From: Oenanthe sinensis
Taxonomy: Eukaryota > Streptophyta > Magnoliopsida > Apiales > Apiaceae
Direction: 5' to 3'
Length of the DNA stretch: 64,000 nt
Assembly: GCA_028671895.1 (NCBI GenBank)
Contig: CM053813.1
Location: forward strand, 10,478,001 to 10,542,000
Notes under the pieces: generated by a model
The model's input: only the letters and a program-made list of their open reading frames with translations
Told to the model about the DNA's origin: nothing
Database searches by the model: none
Program-made: the position numbers and the translations under genes
Shown: in pieces, positions 1 to 11,876 of the stretch
Position numbering within the stretch: the stretch's first letter is position 1
Layout: every line of letters begins with the position of its first letter

Positions 1-365
1 AATCTACTACACAATTGATCGTTAGTAGAACCAAATATAATGTCATTCACATACACTTGCACTAATATCATGTCATTTTTATGCATTTTATGAAACAAAG
101 TCTTATCTATAACACCTCTTGTGAAACCATTCTCAAGTAAGAATACTAATAGAATGTCATACCATGTCCGAGGTGCTTGCTTTAGGCCATAGAGTTCTTT
201 GAAGAGAAAGTATACAAAATCAGCAAATTCTGGATCTTCAATCCCAAGGGGTTTTTCCAAATACACTTCTTCCGCTAGCTCTCCATTCAGAAATTCACTC
301 TTCACATCAATTTGATATACTTTGAAATTGGAATGTGCTGCAAATGCCAAAAACATCCTGATAGT
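1..365 (-). pseudogene. Ty1/copia reverse transcriptase fragment (SIRE-like)
   Basis: Read on the minus strand this is the fingers/palm part of a copia reverse transcriptase, with recognisable words such as FKVYQIDVKS, FLNGELAEEVY, LYGLKQAPRTWYD and QVYVNDIIFGSTN. The family's catalytic YVDD box reads YVND, so one catalytic Asp is replaced. The fragment runs off the left edge of the window. At about 365 it is fused directly to gag sequence, so the rest of gag, the protease, the integrase and the start of RT have been deleted. It belongs to the same broad lineage as the element at 7-25 kb but is a different copy. Family identity is clear; activity is excluded. Confidence 0.85.
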
Positions 366-902
366 GTTCAAGGTACGCTGGTAGTGTCAACATGAATTTC
401 CTGTTGATCTCCCTACATAAGTATGCCTTTCTGTGTAGAGACAAATCATTCAGTAATTTATTATATCTCTCAAAGACTTGAGTGATACTCTCTCCGGGTA
501 GTCACTTGAATGCCTCGTATTGGATGTAAGAATATCCAGTCTATTTTCATTCACCTCTGCAGTACCTTCCATAAGTAGATCAATAGAATCCTACATTTGT
601 TTGGCACAAGTGGATTCGATAACTTGATTCAGCATTGTATTGTCCAGTGAATCCATTAGGATACATTGAAGATGATTATCCCATGATACTCTTTCTTTGT
701 CAGTGTCAGTGTACTCTGAAGGCTCCTTTGAGGATAAATCCTTGAGGAATCCATTCTCCGTCATCCGTTCTCCATTTTCCAAAAACCCCATGTATTGAGA
801 ATTAGCTGATTTAATGAAAGTGGACATCTTCTTCTTCCATAAAATGTATTCATTTTTGTCAAAGGCTGGGATTTTGATGCTACTAAGTTTTTGAATACTC
901 AT
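366..902 (-). pseudogene. Ty1/copia gag N-terminal fragment
   Basis: The ORF starts at 902 on the minus strand with MSIQKLSSIKIPAFDKNEY and keeps the W of the copia gag/UBN2-type domain (YILWKKKM). The first 103 residues are open to a stop near 591. After that the reading frame is broken but gag words continue (LHRKAYLCREINRKF, LTLPAYLEH) up to the fusion with RT at about 365. Gag would form the virus-like particle. The start is placed at the ATG because the equivalent gag at 23738 begins with a near-identical peptide (MSFQKFNSIKIPPFDK). Confidence 0.85.
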
Positions 903-1179
903 GGTTACAAAGAATTTTAAATCTCAAGAAATAATTAATTTCTTAAAAATAAAAATCAATTCGAATAAAAATAAAAGTTTGAGAAATAAAATTTTAATTC
1001 GAATTTTTAACGATTGATAGCATTTTTAAAAATTAGTTGATTTAATATTTTGAAATTGAATTTTCTTTATAAATAAAGAAATTTCAAGATAAATTTTTCT
1101 AGATCTAAAAATACACTTTTTCGAAAAACTAATTTTGGATCTTGATTTGTAACTTTAATCAACGAGCCGTGATACCAAT
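903..1179 (-). other. Leader and primer binding site of the left copia element
   Basis: This AT-rich untranslated leader lies between the gag start (902) and the LTR edge (1180). At 1164-1177 the minus strand reads TGGTATCACGGCTC, close to the TGGTATCAGAGC complement of initiator Met tRNA that primes most plant copia elements. That fixes the LTR boundary and the element orientation. Confidence 0.75.
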
Positions 1180-2600
1180 TGTTAAGTCCAAAATATCGTA
1201 GAAGGGGGGGGGGTTGAATACGATATTCGTAGTTTTTCGATTTGATTCATGTTTATAGATTTATTCTTGGTGAGCAATAAATATAGCAGTTATGATTCTT
1301 AATAACAAGAACAATCTTCGGGAATATACTTTGTATTATATAAACCCAAGGTGCTACACTCTCACACGGATGTATGAGCTATAATGAATCTCACAACAAG
1401 AAATAGATATGAGCTTTAATGGCTATGTTTTTTCTTTGTCTCTCTCTAAGTTGTATCTATTTATGTGTGTTGTGTTCTGATTAAATTTAAAATGAAAATA
1501 CATTTTACTTATATGTAGACTTTACAATAAAGTGAAATACAATCCTAATTGTCGACTAATTCTTCTGTTGTGTTGACTTGAGTTGACCCTTGGATAATTC
1601 TCTATGTGTCGAATAGTATTGTCTTGTATATTGTACTTAAAAAATTATCCAGTCATGAGAGAAATGTAAGTGTCGAATCCTAGCTCCATGTATGTTTGCC
1701 TTAGACATTTTGATGCCCTTGAACTCAAGTATCGAATTCCCTTTACCTTGTAGAGGTATGTGTCGAATATTATTCACTCTTGTAGAACTTAGAATCTTTT
1801 TTATCACATTGAACATCATGTGTCGAATTTAGATCCCCTTGTTGTCTATATGTCGACAAAAAACCACTTTAACTTGACTTAGAGTAATTTCATTCAAGTA
1901 TATAGAGTATGTGTCGAATTCTAAGTCATGTATTATGACTTAGAACATTCTTCACTCTTTAAGGACTACATATGTCGAGTTTCGTGGCATCGCAATATGA
2001 CTTTGACCACATGTGTCGAATTATATTCATAGTGTTCCTATGTGTCGAATTCTAGACACATGTATTTGCCTTTGAATAATTTCCATCACATAAGTAATAC
2101 ATGTGACGAATTTCTTCCCTTATACAATGACTTGGAATATTTTGATATCTTTAAAAGCCATGTGTCGAATTCTTCTACTATGTACTACTTGACTTGGATT
2201 CTTTTGGCTTGCATACTTGGCTTCTGTCAATTCTTTTTGTATAATAAATATGTTAATCAAATTTTTTGTTCTGACACTCAGTGCATTGGTCTGGTTCACA
2301 AGTGACTAACATTGCATTGATCTTCATATTCTCCATTAAATTAATTGACATAATTGTAGTATTCCTTTATTGCTTCTGGTCTTTACAGAAATCTTTTGAC
2401 TCTTACTGCTTGATCTTTAATACTTTCTAAAATACTGAATCACTTATTCTTCACTGAGGCTTGATCATAGTAATGAACTTCTTTCAGTGATCTCCAATAT
2501 TCCATCAAAAATCTTGATACATGTAGTAGTCTGTTCTTCATTGTAGATTACTGTTATTATAATAATATAATTTACCAGTCCTTTACTTTAAGTTGAGTTA
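1180..2600 (-). mobile_element. 5' LTR of left SIRE-like copia element
   Basis: The inner edge is the TGTTAAGTCC at 1180 (LTR end on the minus strand), immediately outside the PBS. The outer edge is not resolvable; LTR-like text continues to about 2600, where a gypsy-type remnant begins. No convincing coding capacity; the small ORFs here are chance. A run of G (1204-1213) lies near the inner edge. The LTR is unlike the one at 23789-25000, so the two elements are different families. Confidence 0.65.
1604..2175. repeat. Irregular array of TGTGTCGAAT motifs inside the LTR
   Basis: The decamer ATGTGTCGAAT or a one-to-two base variant occurs at about 1604, 1671, 1731, 1761, 1821, 1851, 1911, 1971, 2011, 2041, 2101 and 2161. 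Spacing is mostly about 30 or 60 bp, with GACTTAGAA-like words between copies. This looks like an old, decayed 60-bp tandem array in which only the TCGAAT core stayed conserved. Confidence 0.8.
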
Positions 2601-2621
2601 CAGATCCACGATTACATTGTA

Positions 2622-3529
2622 TGTTACATTATACTTTACATGGGTGCTAAGTTACCGATGGTGTTGTTAGTGGTTGATATTATGAGATCTTCGTTACTCA
2701 TTCAAACTACTTTGACAGAAAGTGTATTTTGCAAACTCGTAGAAGACATAAAGTGTGCGTAATATTGCAGTAAAACGATGTTTAAAAAGAGTATATTTAT
2801 AGTTATATATATTCTTATTGAGCTAAGTTACATTATGCTTTACATGGGTGCTAAGTTACCGATGGTGTTGTTAGTGGTTGATATTATGAGATCTTCGTTA
2901 CTCATTCAAACTACTTTGACAGAAAGTTTATTTTGCAAATCGTAGAGGACATAAAGTGTGCGTAATATTGCAGTAAAACGATGTTTAAAAAGAGTATATT
3001 TACAGCTATATATGTTCTTGTTGCGCTATGTTACTCACTATTGCTTTCTTTATATATCATAACATAACAGGTCAGAATAATTGTGCGTATGAGATGCACA
3101 GTGAGGAAGCACGTGGGAAACTCACGCGCATTCCGTAGACTGTTCTCCACTACTCTACCTCAGGTAGGGAATATGGGAAGGATAGGAGTGCAGTTACTTT
3201 TGGTACGCCTTATTTAAAAGTATGACTTATGTAAGCTTATTAACAAGAACAAACGGTAAGCAAATAATATTGTTTTAAGTAGAAACTGTATTGATTTTAT
3301 AAGTTTAGTACTTTCCTTTTTGACGATGTAATAACTTTAACTCTGATGGATCATATGACTTCTAATTATTAATGTCGTTCTGTGACTACAATCAGTGTGT
3401 GTGCATATGTAAAATGTGGGGTCACTGCAGGAAAAGAATTATTAAATGTGATTATTGTGTTAAGTGATAATAACAGGAAAAGAGAACATGATGGCCTGGA
3501 TCTCCGACCCCGGATCTTGGGGCGTGACA
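2622..3529 (+). mobile_element. Probable gypsy-type LTR remnant
   Basis: The segment ends with CCCCGGATCTTGGGGCGTGACA, close to the LTR terminus of the Tekay element in this window (CCCCGGATTTCGGGTCGTCACA at 55059-55080). A TG at 2622 may be the start. No PBS follows the CA end, so it would be a solo or truncated LTR. The boundaries are inferred from terminal similarity only. Confidence 0.35.
2623..3030. repeat. 204-bp tandem duplication, two copies
   Basis: The word GTTACATTAT starts the units at 2623 and 2827, and the text that follows (CATGGGTGCTAAGTTACCGA and onward) is repeated with only a few differences. Copy one runs 2623-2826, copy two 2827-about 3030. It lies within the presumed LTR remnant and has no coding content. 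Confidence 0.9.
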
Positions 3530-3554
3530 AGGCCAACAATCCTCGTGACTGGAG

Positions 3555-4135
3555 TTTCCATCGACCTAGAATGAGGTTGAATTAGACCTTAATTCCTCAC
3601 CTAGGTCGATGGAATTGAGGTCGATAGGGCTCATTTGCTTTTGTTTCCTATCGACCTAGAACGAGGTCAAATTAGACCTCAATTCCTCACCCATGTCGAT
3701 GGAATTAAGGTCGATGTGACTCTATTGCCTTTGATTTCTTGTCGACTTGGAATGAGGTCGATGGGATCAATTGCCTTTTATTGTTATCGACCTGGATTGT
3801 GGTCGATGGGTTCAATTGCCTTTTATTTCTATCGACTTGGAATGAGGTCGATGGGGTCAGTTGCCTTTTATTTTTATCAACCTAGATTGAGGTCGCATTA
3901 ACCCCAAATTCATCACCCAGGTCGATTTGTGTTGGGCTCCAAGACGTAATATTTTTTGACCTGGATTGTGGTCGAATTAACCCCAAATTCCTCACTCAGG
4001 TCGATTTGTTTTAGGCTCTAAGCGTTAATATTTTTTGACCTGGATTGAGGCTGAATTAACCCCATATTCCTCACTCAGGTCAATTTGTGTTGAGCTCCAA
4101 GACTTAATATTTTTTGACCTGGATTAAGGTCAAAG
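3555..4135. repeat. GGTCGA-rich tandem array, periods 90, 45 and 79 bp
   Basis: Units begin with GACCTAGAATGAGGTCGA or GACCTGGATTGAGGTCGA. Starts at about 3563, 3653 and 3744 give a 90-bp period; 3744, 3789, 3834 and 3879 give a 45-bp half-unit; 3879, 3958, 4037 and 4116 give a 79-bp unit containing AATTAACCCCAAATTCCTCAC. The array directly follows the broken gag-protease of the Tat-type element, in the place where Tat elements are known to carry tandem repeats between pol and the 3' LTR. Confidence 0.9.
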
Positions 4136-6323
4136 TTTTTGTTCCCCCTAGGAATTACATTGGATTGGGCCTCGTGGGTATGGAATTCATTTAAGCCCAA
4201 CATATTCTTTAGTTTGAACTTACCCTTTTCCCTCAACATATTCAGATGATATATAGAAGCTATTTCCTTGAAGGCATGCAACCCAATTCTCCCAAGGATT
4301 GCATTCTAGGTAGTGCTTGACTGTCGAGGGTCCTCGCCCATAGTCATATGTAGTTGTATTATTCCCTTAATCTGAGATTCCACTCCATTGAAACCATAGA
4401 TGGACATGTTGGAATGTGTAAGTTGGGATTCGTTGTATCCCATTTTTATAATAGCATCATAAAATAATATGTCCACTGATGACCCTTATCTACCAAGACT
4501 CTTTTTACATGTGAATTCCCTATGATAGGGGTGATCACCAGGGGGTCAACATGGGGGAACTTCACCCCTTCCAAGTCTGAATCATCAAAAGCCAAAGAGA
4601 CCTGAGTTCTTGCTCTCTTAGGAGCTTCTCCAACGATACTCATTACTTCTTAGGCATAAGCCTTTCTAGAATTTCAAGAATTACCCTCAACAGTTAGTCC
4701 TCCTGAAATTACATTGATCACAGGTCCACGGGGTTGGTTACTCCTTTCTTTGGGGTCAGAATCTCTTCACTTGTCGTTGTAACCCATGTTATTTCTATCA
4801 CTGTCCTTGGTGTATTTGTTCAACTTTCCTCTTCTGATCAGAAATTCAATCTCATCATTTAAATGACGGCAATCATCAGTTTCAAGTCTCACATCTCTGT
4901 GAAACCGATAAATAAGCATTCTTATTTCTTTTCTCAGGATCAGTCCTTAGTGGCTTCGGCCATTGAAGGTCCTTGTCCTTCTCAATATACATCAATATTT
5001 GACTTCGGGCTGTATTTAGCCTTGCATATTCAGTGAACCTTGATCCACCCTTCTTCTTGGAGTCATAAGCATTCTTACTTTTTGCATATTTGGTATCGAC
5101 CGTATACTCAATGTCGCTTGCTCGTTTCTTAGAATAGGTGGTAGAGGCTTGATATCCTTGGGCATTCCTCATACTCTCTTCAACTTTGATATACTTTCCT
5201 ACTTTCTCCTAGAGCTCATTCATACTTTCTGGAGCCATCTTGGCTAAAGACCTCCTGAAGTTCTCGTCCGAGGTCCCTTGCTGTAGGTCTATCATAGCGA
5301 CCTTCTGGTCCAGATCAGGGACCTTTAAGGCTTCTTTGGTGAATCTGTTCATATAATCCCTCATGGACTCATTCTTTCCCTGATGCATATTCATCAACGA
5401 TGTTGAGCTCTTCTCATGAGTTTTGCTATAAATGAATTGACCTACGAAGGCCCTGCTCAAATCTTTAAATGACCCAACAAAGTTAGGGGTAGACGGCTAA
5501 ACCATCTCTGAGCTATACCACTTAGAGTTTGGGGGAACGCCCTACATTTGACAGCGTCATTTACCTGCTGTAACATCAGCGCATTGGTGAAAGTGAGGAG
5601 GTGGTTTGAGGGGTCTCATGTCCCACTCTAGGCCTTGATTGTGGGCATCTTCCACTTTCTCGAGATTTTTACATTCATAATTTCCTCTATAAAGGGAGGT
5701 ACCGGATCATCGGGATCTTCAAGCGGTAACAAGTCATAGGGATCGGCCCTAACATGACTCAACCTGACACGCCTTCATGTCGTCGGCTCATCAAGGTCTA
5801 TCACAAACGTATTACTTGCCGATCCTCCAGCCCATTCGGCTTTTGGGCGCAGTCACCTTGTTAATGCCCTATTTAGGTCTTGCCTCAGTCATTGGGCTTC
5901 GGCTTCATAAGCTTGGATCTTTTCCTAAATGGATGTAGATTCAGTACTTTGAGGCCCTCGGGGCTGGGTAATCCTCCCTCCAAGGGGCTCCTTGCTAGGT
6001 CACCTCCTTCTAGGGCTAACGTCCTCATCTGATGATTCATCATCAGTGGAGTAGGGGCCTGAAAAATCTTAGATTCTACGGCGTGAGCCGTATTGGGTCA
6101 ACAGTCTTTGCTCATATGGGGATTCATAATTTAGTGGAAGCCCATAACATGGTTTGGGCACCACCGCTGTTAGGACCTGCAATGAGGGAAGAGCAGCAAA
6201 AGTAGTACTGAGGGGTGGGAAGCTTGGTCCAGGGTCCTCAACTGAGGTTTGAATAACATTTCCAGTGTCGGAGTTTGGGACTTCTCCTTCGAGGTTACTC
6301 GCGGTACTTCGTGTTCTTGCCAT
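4136..6323 (-). pseudogene. Tat-type Ty3/gypsy gag-protease, broken
   Basis: The minus-strand ORF starts at 6323 (MARTRSTASNLEGEV), just inside the PBS. A Retrotrans_gag-like stretch lies at 5209-5460 (MSRAFVGQFIYSKTHEKSS, MNMHQGKNESMRDYMNRF). The gag end and protease lie at 4446-5172 (RFHRD, PRGPVINVISGG, FDDSDLEGVKFPH, DPLVITPIIGNSHVKRVLVD). The protease active-site region near 4475 is lost to a frameshift straight after RVLVD. A further in-frame-like piece runs to about 4140. RT, RNase H and integrase are absent: sequence passes straight into the tandem array. Several stops split the ORF, so the copy is non-autonomous. The assignment to Tat rests on this gag/protease wording, the PBS and the tandem array. 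Confidence 0.75.
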
Positions 6324-6338
6324 AGTTATTATTCACTT

Positions 6339-6356
6339 CCCACAGACGGGGCCAAA
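6339..6356 (-). other. Primer binding site of the Tat-type element
   Basis: On the minus strand the sequence just inside the LTR is TTTGGCCCCGTCTGTGGG, the form of PBS common in Tat/Athila-type gypsy elements (TTGGCGCCGT-like). It lies directly between the LTR end at 6357 and the gag start at 6323. Confidence 0.7.
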
Positions 6357-6950
6357 TGTTACGGATCAAAATAAAATACGCAATTAATGAGTGGTGAGAG
6401 CTTTCAAGCTTTATTGGTTGCACTTACTTTTCGTGACTAAACCAGGTCCTCGTAAGCTGCCTACGTATCTCAAGTGATGAGAATCAAGCCAAAAAATATG
6501 GTTCTAATGTTGAGGGGTTAGGCCCTCTATATAGGCACACAAGGGGCCCAGGAATCAGATTAGAAATAGGAGACTTGGTGGCCAAGTATCCTAGTGACAA
6601 GGTTGTTGAAGCCTTCTAGGAATGAGAGTCTTTGTTAGACTCTTGTAGATGAAGTCTTATCCTTATGATAGGATATCTAGAACCTTCAATAGATGAGGGG
6701 CCTCAGGACTCTTCAGGCCTTTAATTGAGCTTTTATTAATTAATTTCCTAATTAATTAATAATATAGGCTTAATGGACCTAGGGCTTTAACGGAGCTGAT
6801 GGGCTGGACTTACAAATCCAGTTGATCCTAGACTTATTATTCCTTGTCTGTTTCAAAGGACCCGAACCTTTGGACCACACTAGGTTTAAATAAATGAAAT
6901 AATAAATGTTGTATTTTTTATTTCCTTAGGGTTATTTTATTCCCATATCA
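6357..6950 (-). mobile_element. 5' LTR of the Tat-type gypsy element
   Basis: 594 bp bounded by TGTTACGG (6357) and ATATCA (6950), so it has TG...CA ends. On the minus strand a TATA-like CTATATAGAGGG occurs near 6525. The outer edge cuts cleanly into the 3' LTR of the large SIRE-like element at 6951, with CCAAC as the expected target site. No second LTR copy was found toward 3.5 kb, so the 3' LTR is missing. Confidence 0.8.
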
Positions 6951-7038
6951 CCAACCTAATACAGAAGTTCTAAATGTGTTACAACAAGACAAATACATTC
7001 ATATAGTTGGTTTGATTTGGTCAAATAATCTCCCTCAA
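6951..7038 (-). mobile_element. Remnant 3' LTR start and polypurine tract of the SIRE-like element
   Basis: 6951-7027 matches the first part of the LTR at 24915-25000 (shared words CCAACCTAATA, CTAAATGTGTTACAACAAGACAA, TTGATTTGGTC), in the same orientation. On the minus strand it is preceded by TTGAGGGAGAT (7028-7038), a typical copia polypurine tract. The LTR start reads TATTTGACC instead of TGTTGGACC. Only about 77 bp of the LTR survive, because the Tat-type element starts at 6950. Confidence 0.85.
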
Positions 7039-7079
7039 ATTGGGAAAAGACAGTCATAAATTAAGACAAGATATCAAGC

Positions 7080-9735
7080 CAACCTTTTATTTTGAGTTGC
7101 CATGAATTGATCATATATGGCTTTCTTCTCTTCTTCTTCTCTGGCTTTAATTTCTTCAATAGTTTGGAGAATTTCCTGCCTTACAATTATTTCTTCAATC
7201 AATATTGCATTTTCCAAAATATATGCTGCAATCTTAAGAGTTTATAGTGGATAATCCTTGACAAATTTGAGTCTGATTTTTGTTGTTACTCCATTTTTAA
7301 GTTCGAACTCAACTCTATCAAGATCCTTAAAAAGTCTGCATTTTCCCAATCTCCTCAATTATGCATCCATCCTTTCTATTTCTTCATCTTCTTTAAGCTT
7401 TTTCTCAGTCATTTCTTCCATGTACTTGACTTTGTCGAATTTCTATTGGTACTTCCTAGCCAAGTACTCAGCTACTTCAACCATCTTTAATTTATTCACC
7501 ATGCACTTCTTGTAAAAAAGACTGATTACTCTTTTGATTTCATGAGTGGTTGAAGTTGAATTGTCATGGTAGAAATGTCTTTTTTCTCCATCAAAAGTGG
7601 TCACAAACATTCTCTTGTCCCTCATTTCAAATGTGCATATTCTGTTTGTTAGCCATTGCTTGGCATATAGTTTTTTTTTTGCACAAATTCTTCTTGAATT
7701 GGCTGTACTGGCAGACCTTTGTCAGGAATGATAATTTGTTTTCTCCATTTGGGATATCTAACTAGTAAAGAACTAGCAGAATGTTTGACCTTCATTTTGA
7801 AGGCTTCATTGACTGGAATTCTTTTGCAGGGTTTAAGATTCTTAAGATTGCTTCTTTTGAATTCCCTCATTATCACTCCATTGGCAGTCACCTTAGCAAG
7901 ATGTCTTCTAGGTGATTTGGATTTTGGGATAATAGCAGTTTTAGAAACTATTGGAGCCACATTAGTACCCTGAATTTTGGTAGGAGTATTAACATGGCTA
8001 CCAACTTGCTGCTTTGTTGGATTTTCCTTTCATATTTCTTTTCCTTGTTTGAATTATTCTTCTTCATCTTCTCATCCCCATCTTTCTTGTTTTCATCCTT
8101 TTTCCCATCCTTATTACTCCTAGAATCAAGTTTCTTGTCTTCTTTCCCTTGATCTTTATCTTCATCATCCTTCTTTTTCTTTTTTAATTCTTCATTGGCA
8201 AAGTTTGAGACTTGATCATTTATGAATTTCTTCATTTTATTCAAAATCAACTTGTCTTCTTCCTGTTTAACAGACTTGTTTTCAAGTAAGTCAATTAGAC
8301 TGATGATTTGGCTTCTATTTCCTTGATTTAAATGTTGAGGAAATCTGAAGTGTGCCAACTTGTTTGCCTTTTCCATATGCATCACACCATCAGGATTGCA
8401 GTATGCCTGAGGAAGAGAAGTAGATAGGAGAGAACCTATGACAGATTTCTTCAATTCCTCATCTTCCTGAGTCACTATTTCAATGGCTTTGTGCAGGCAT
8501 TCCAATTCAGTGTAGGAGAGTTTATTAAAGAGATTAGCTGAAACCTTGAAGTAGCCAAATTCCATCTACACAACAGGCTCTTTGAAGAATTTTCCATTTT
8601 GTTCAAATTTGACTCGCCTCACAGAGATGGTGGCTTTTTCTAGAAGATTCTTGTAATTCCAATGATGTCCTTTAACTTGTACCTTGATGGCCTTCAAAGT
8701 TTAGAGAAATTCATTATTTTCATTTGGCTTTATCACCTCTTGTCTCAGTGTTGTCATCACATCCTTTTGTCTTTCAACTTCAATTTCCTCCCTTCTTTCA
8801 TTTTCCCCCTTAGGGTTGATATCTTGTGGCTTGGGTACTAATGAAGAGTGACCGGGCTTGATTTGAGCTGGCATTTTCACCTGAGGTGCTTGACTAGGAC
8901 CAGTCATTATGGAGAAAAGACTTTGAATTGATGATAGTTGAGTGGTGACTTGAGTGAGAGATAGGCTTTGATTAGACATTGAGGAATTTACTTCCTTTTG
9001 AAGTGAGCTCACACTAGCAACAACTACATTCATATTAGTGGATAGTGTCTGTTGATCTACAGTCAGTTGTTTCACTTTCTTAGTCAATTTGGCAACTGTA
9101 GAGGCTTGAACCTTCTCGTCATTTTCTTTTGATTGATAAAACAAATCCACATGAAATGGAGTCAATTCATGAAGAGGCTCATCATGTGGCAATCTGTCTG
9201 CATGTTTGTTCTTGTACAACACTTCCACATTGTTATTTATCTTTGTTTGATTCTATTGAATGGTAGCATTGCTTTCAACCATCTCCTTGAAGGCTTTCTC
9301 TATCTTCTCCATTTTTTCATTCATGTCATTAACCTTGATTCTGACAAAGAAGATTCAGACTTAGATGATGTAGTTCCATATATACCACCAGGCTTCATCT
9401 TTTCCTCAATGCTCCTCAAAGTGCCTTCCACCTTAATTCCTTGATCTTCAATCTCAGATTGGAAGCCACTTGCAAGATAGTGATTTTCTTGTAATTGCAC
9501 CATGAAAGCTTCAAGTATGGCATCTTCATGTATGGCATCATATATTGCAGAGGGAGTGAAAACTTTGGCACAAGAACCAAGAGAATTCATATATATCTCT
9601 TTCATCCACTGTAGCATCTCCTCCATGCTCACAATTTATTTTTTATCTAACCAAGCATCAATATTGGCCTCTCAATCTACAGCCATTTCTACATTTTTAT
9701 CCTTTATCTCCAGTTGATCCTTTACGTATTAAGAA
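7080..9735 (-). pseudogene. SIRE-like ORF3 (envelope-position ORF), 3' part
   Basis: Lies between pol and the 3' LTR, the position of the additional ORF of SIRE/Maximus elements. The minus-strand pieces read in order: 9632-9321 (SMEEMLQWMKEIYMNSLGSC), 9228-8701 (coiled-coil-like LTKKVKQLTVDQQTLSTN, SLQKEV), 8565-7948 (EFGYFKVSANLFNKLSYTEL, then a Lys/Glu/Asp-rich tail), 7960-7649 and 7625-7443. The end near 7080 reads FMATQNKRLA. It is broken by stops and shifts. No signal peptide or membrane segment is visible, so envelope function is not supported. The function of this family is unknown; heptad-like repeats and a charged region are the visible features. Confidence 0.7.
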
Positions 9736-10900
9736 GAATTTCTGCGTAGTCTTTATTTGGCAGATGAGAAGTCAAACGTTGTTGAGCAATATAATAGAAC
9801 CCATCAAACTGGTCTCCATACAATTCTTTTAATTTTATACACAAACACAAATAACTTCTCTATATGATCAGTTCTTGAGAAGGACAAATTGACGAGAACA
9901 AATTTCCTCGACTAACATAGGAGATTGAGGATCGTCCTCGGGCACCACGATATTAGTCAAATCTTTTCCCCTGCTATTAAAGCTGAGAATGTAACATGTG
10001 CAAATGAAAGTGCTCATTGGAAGTAAATTGATGTTGCGACTGATGTTTCATGTCTCATGCTTACAATTATGAGTGATGAGCTTAAGAAGCAACACGAGCA
10101 TATAGATGCTTGTGAGACGATTAAGTACCCTTAAAGGATATTTGAGGGACAGACTATTCAAGATATATTTGACAATCAAAGGGTACTATACACTTAAAGT
10201 AGGGAGAGTGAGACCCGGTTACACCACATGTTCTAAAAACTATAGGGAATAATGAGTACCTTGACATTTTGGGTTTCCAAATTGGTCTAGAGGCTCACCT
10301 AGATTTGATCTTACAATCATTAGACAACAAATGTTCTTAGTTTGTTATGAACAACAAAATGAATAAGATTGGTGAAACACCTATTGAGTTGTTAAGCATG
10401 TTGAGAACTGCTGAAAGCAACATGATAAATGCATGAACTACTTCTATAATGATGGTAAACATAGGGAATGCAAAAGGGAAATAAAAATGGAAAGGCGAGG
10501 AGAAGATTTGATTTAGTTTCCTTATCAAACCAAAGTCCAATTCCAAAACAGGCTCTAAAGCCTGAATAAGATGTTGACAAAGAAGATGATTGTCGCTTCT
10601 ATGAAAAATTGGGAAACTAGAAATTAAACTGTCATGCTTATTTGGAAGATCGGAAGAAGATGATCAGTAAGGGTCAAGTTTCGAGTATCAGGTTGGAATT
10701 GGAGTAAAGGTAGTTTCTCTGGTTGAAGGAACTCGTTACTTAATTTTAGGCCTAAAAGGAAAACTTAGAACTTGATAATTGTTATAACGTGCTTACAATT
10801 AGCAGAGACATTACATTAGTTTCTTGTTTGGACAAGAAAGGCTTTTTCATTTTAATTAAATAACAAGATTTGTTTATTCTATTTCGATGATGAGGCTTAT
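9736..10900 (+). pseudogene. Angela-type copia gag remnant, 5' truncated
   Basis: Plus-strand gag-like words occur in a badly decayed frame, for example LADEKSNVVEQYNRTHQTG near 9760 and LTIMSDELKKQHEHIDACE near 10050. No 5' LTR or PBS is found upstream: the host ORF3 (minus) gives way to this sequence at about 9735. The element therefore lost its 5' end when or after it inserted. The left boundary is approximate. Confidence 0.55.
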
Positions 10901-11876
10901 AATGTTGCACAACTAATTAATAATTTATATATTCTAAAGTTACTCAAATCAAACATTACGTTTGACACTGTCGTTGAGGCCATATTAATGAGAAACGCAT
11001 TTCCAGAATACATAATGATACATTCTTGGATAAGTTTGATTATGAATTATACAAAAGGATGTGACTCTTGATTTATTTGGCAAAATAACTAAAACTCCTT
11101 TTACCGGACATGGTGAAAGGGTCACTGAACGAGTATGACTTATACATAGTAATGTAATGTATGTTGTCATATGCGTACGATGACAAAAGGTATCTTTTAT
11201 TAACTTCATAAAATTTACTAATTATTTTAGTAGATACGGATATATGTATCTTTTGAAGAACAAATCCGAATCATTTGCAAAGTTCAAAGACTATAAACAT
11301 GAAGTAGAAAATATCAAAGAAAAGTTTATTTTGATAGGAGGGGTCACACCTTGTTGGACATGGTGCTATCAATGTTGAGTCAAGGAATCTTCCAATTATT
11401 TTCTGGGACTACGCCCTGGAGACATGTGCTTATACATTTAACCGAGTTCCTACTAAAACGGTTCAGAAGACTCCGTATGAGAAATGGACTAAACAAAGTC
11501 ATAGCATGTCATTTATGAAAATTTGGGTATGTGAGGTGTTTGTGAAACGTCTAACTTCTGACAAGCTAAGACCTAAATCAGACAAATGTAACTTTATGGG
11601 ATATCCAATTGAAACAAAGGGTTATTCTTTCTATAATCCTTCCGAGAACAAAGTGTTTGTTGCTCGAACTGCAGTGTTCCTTATAAGAGAAGTGTTTTCT
11701 AAGAAAGATAGTGAGAGGATAATAGATCTCGATGAAGTTCGAGACCCACATGATAACATTGAACAAATTGAGGAACATGAGTAGAATGTACAAGAAAAGA
11801 ATACTGCTCAAGAAACACAGGTTGTTTGTAGGTCTAGTAGGATTCTCCATGAGCCGAGAGATATTTTGGATTTCTC
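10901..11876 (+). pseudogene. Angela-type copia integrase C-terminal region
   Basis: From about 11340 to 11784 the plus strand reads the end of a copia integrase. A clear 92-residue stretch at 11506-11784 (SFMKIWVCEVFVKRLTSDKL, GYSFYNPSENKVFVART) is the linker after the rve domain. The catalytic core upstream is not recognisable (10901-11340 is AT-rich and degraded). Stops and shifts are frequent. Confidence 0.7.

Noticed and set aside
2042..2305. 87-codon plus-strand ORF
   Set aside because: It lies inside the LTR motif array and has no family resemblance.
7443..9632. Retroviral envelope gene
   Set aside because: The position fits an envelope-like ORF, but no signal peptide, membrane segment or cleavage site is visible.
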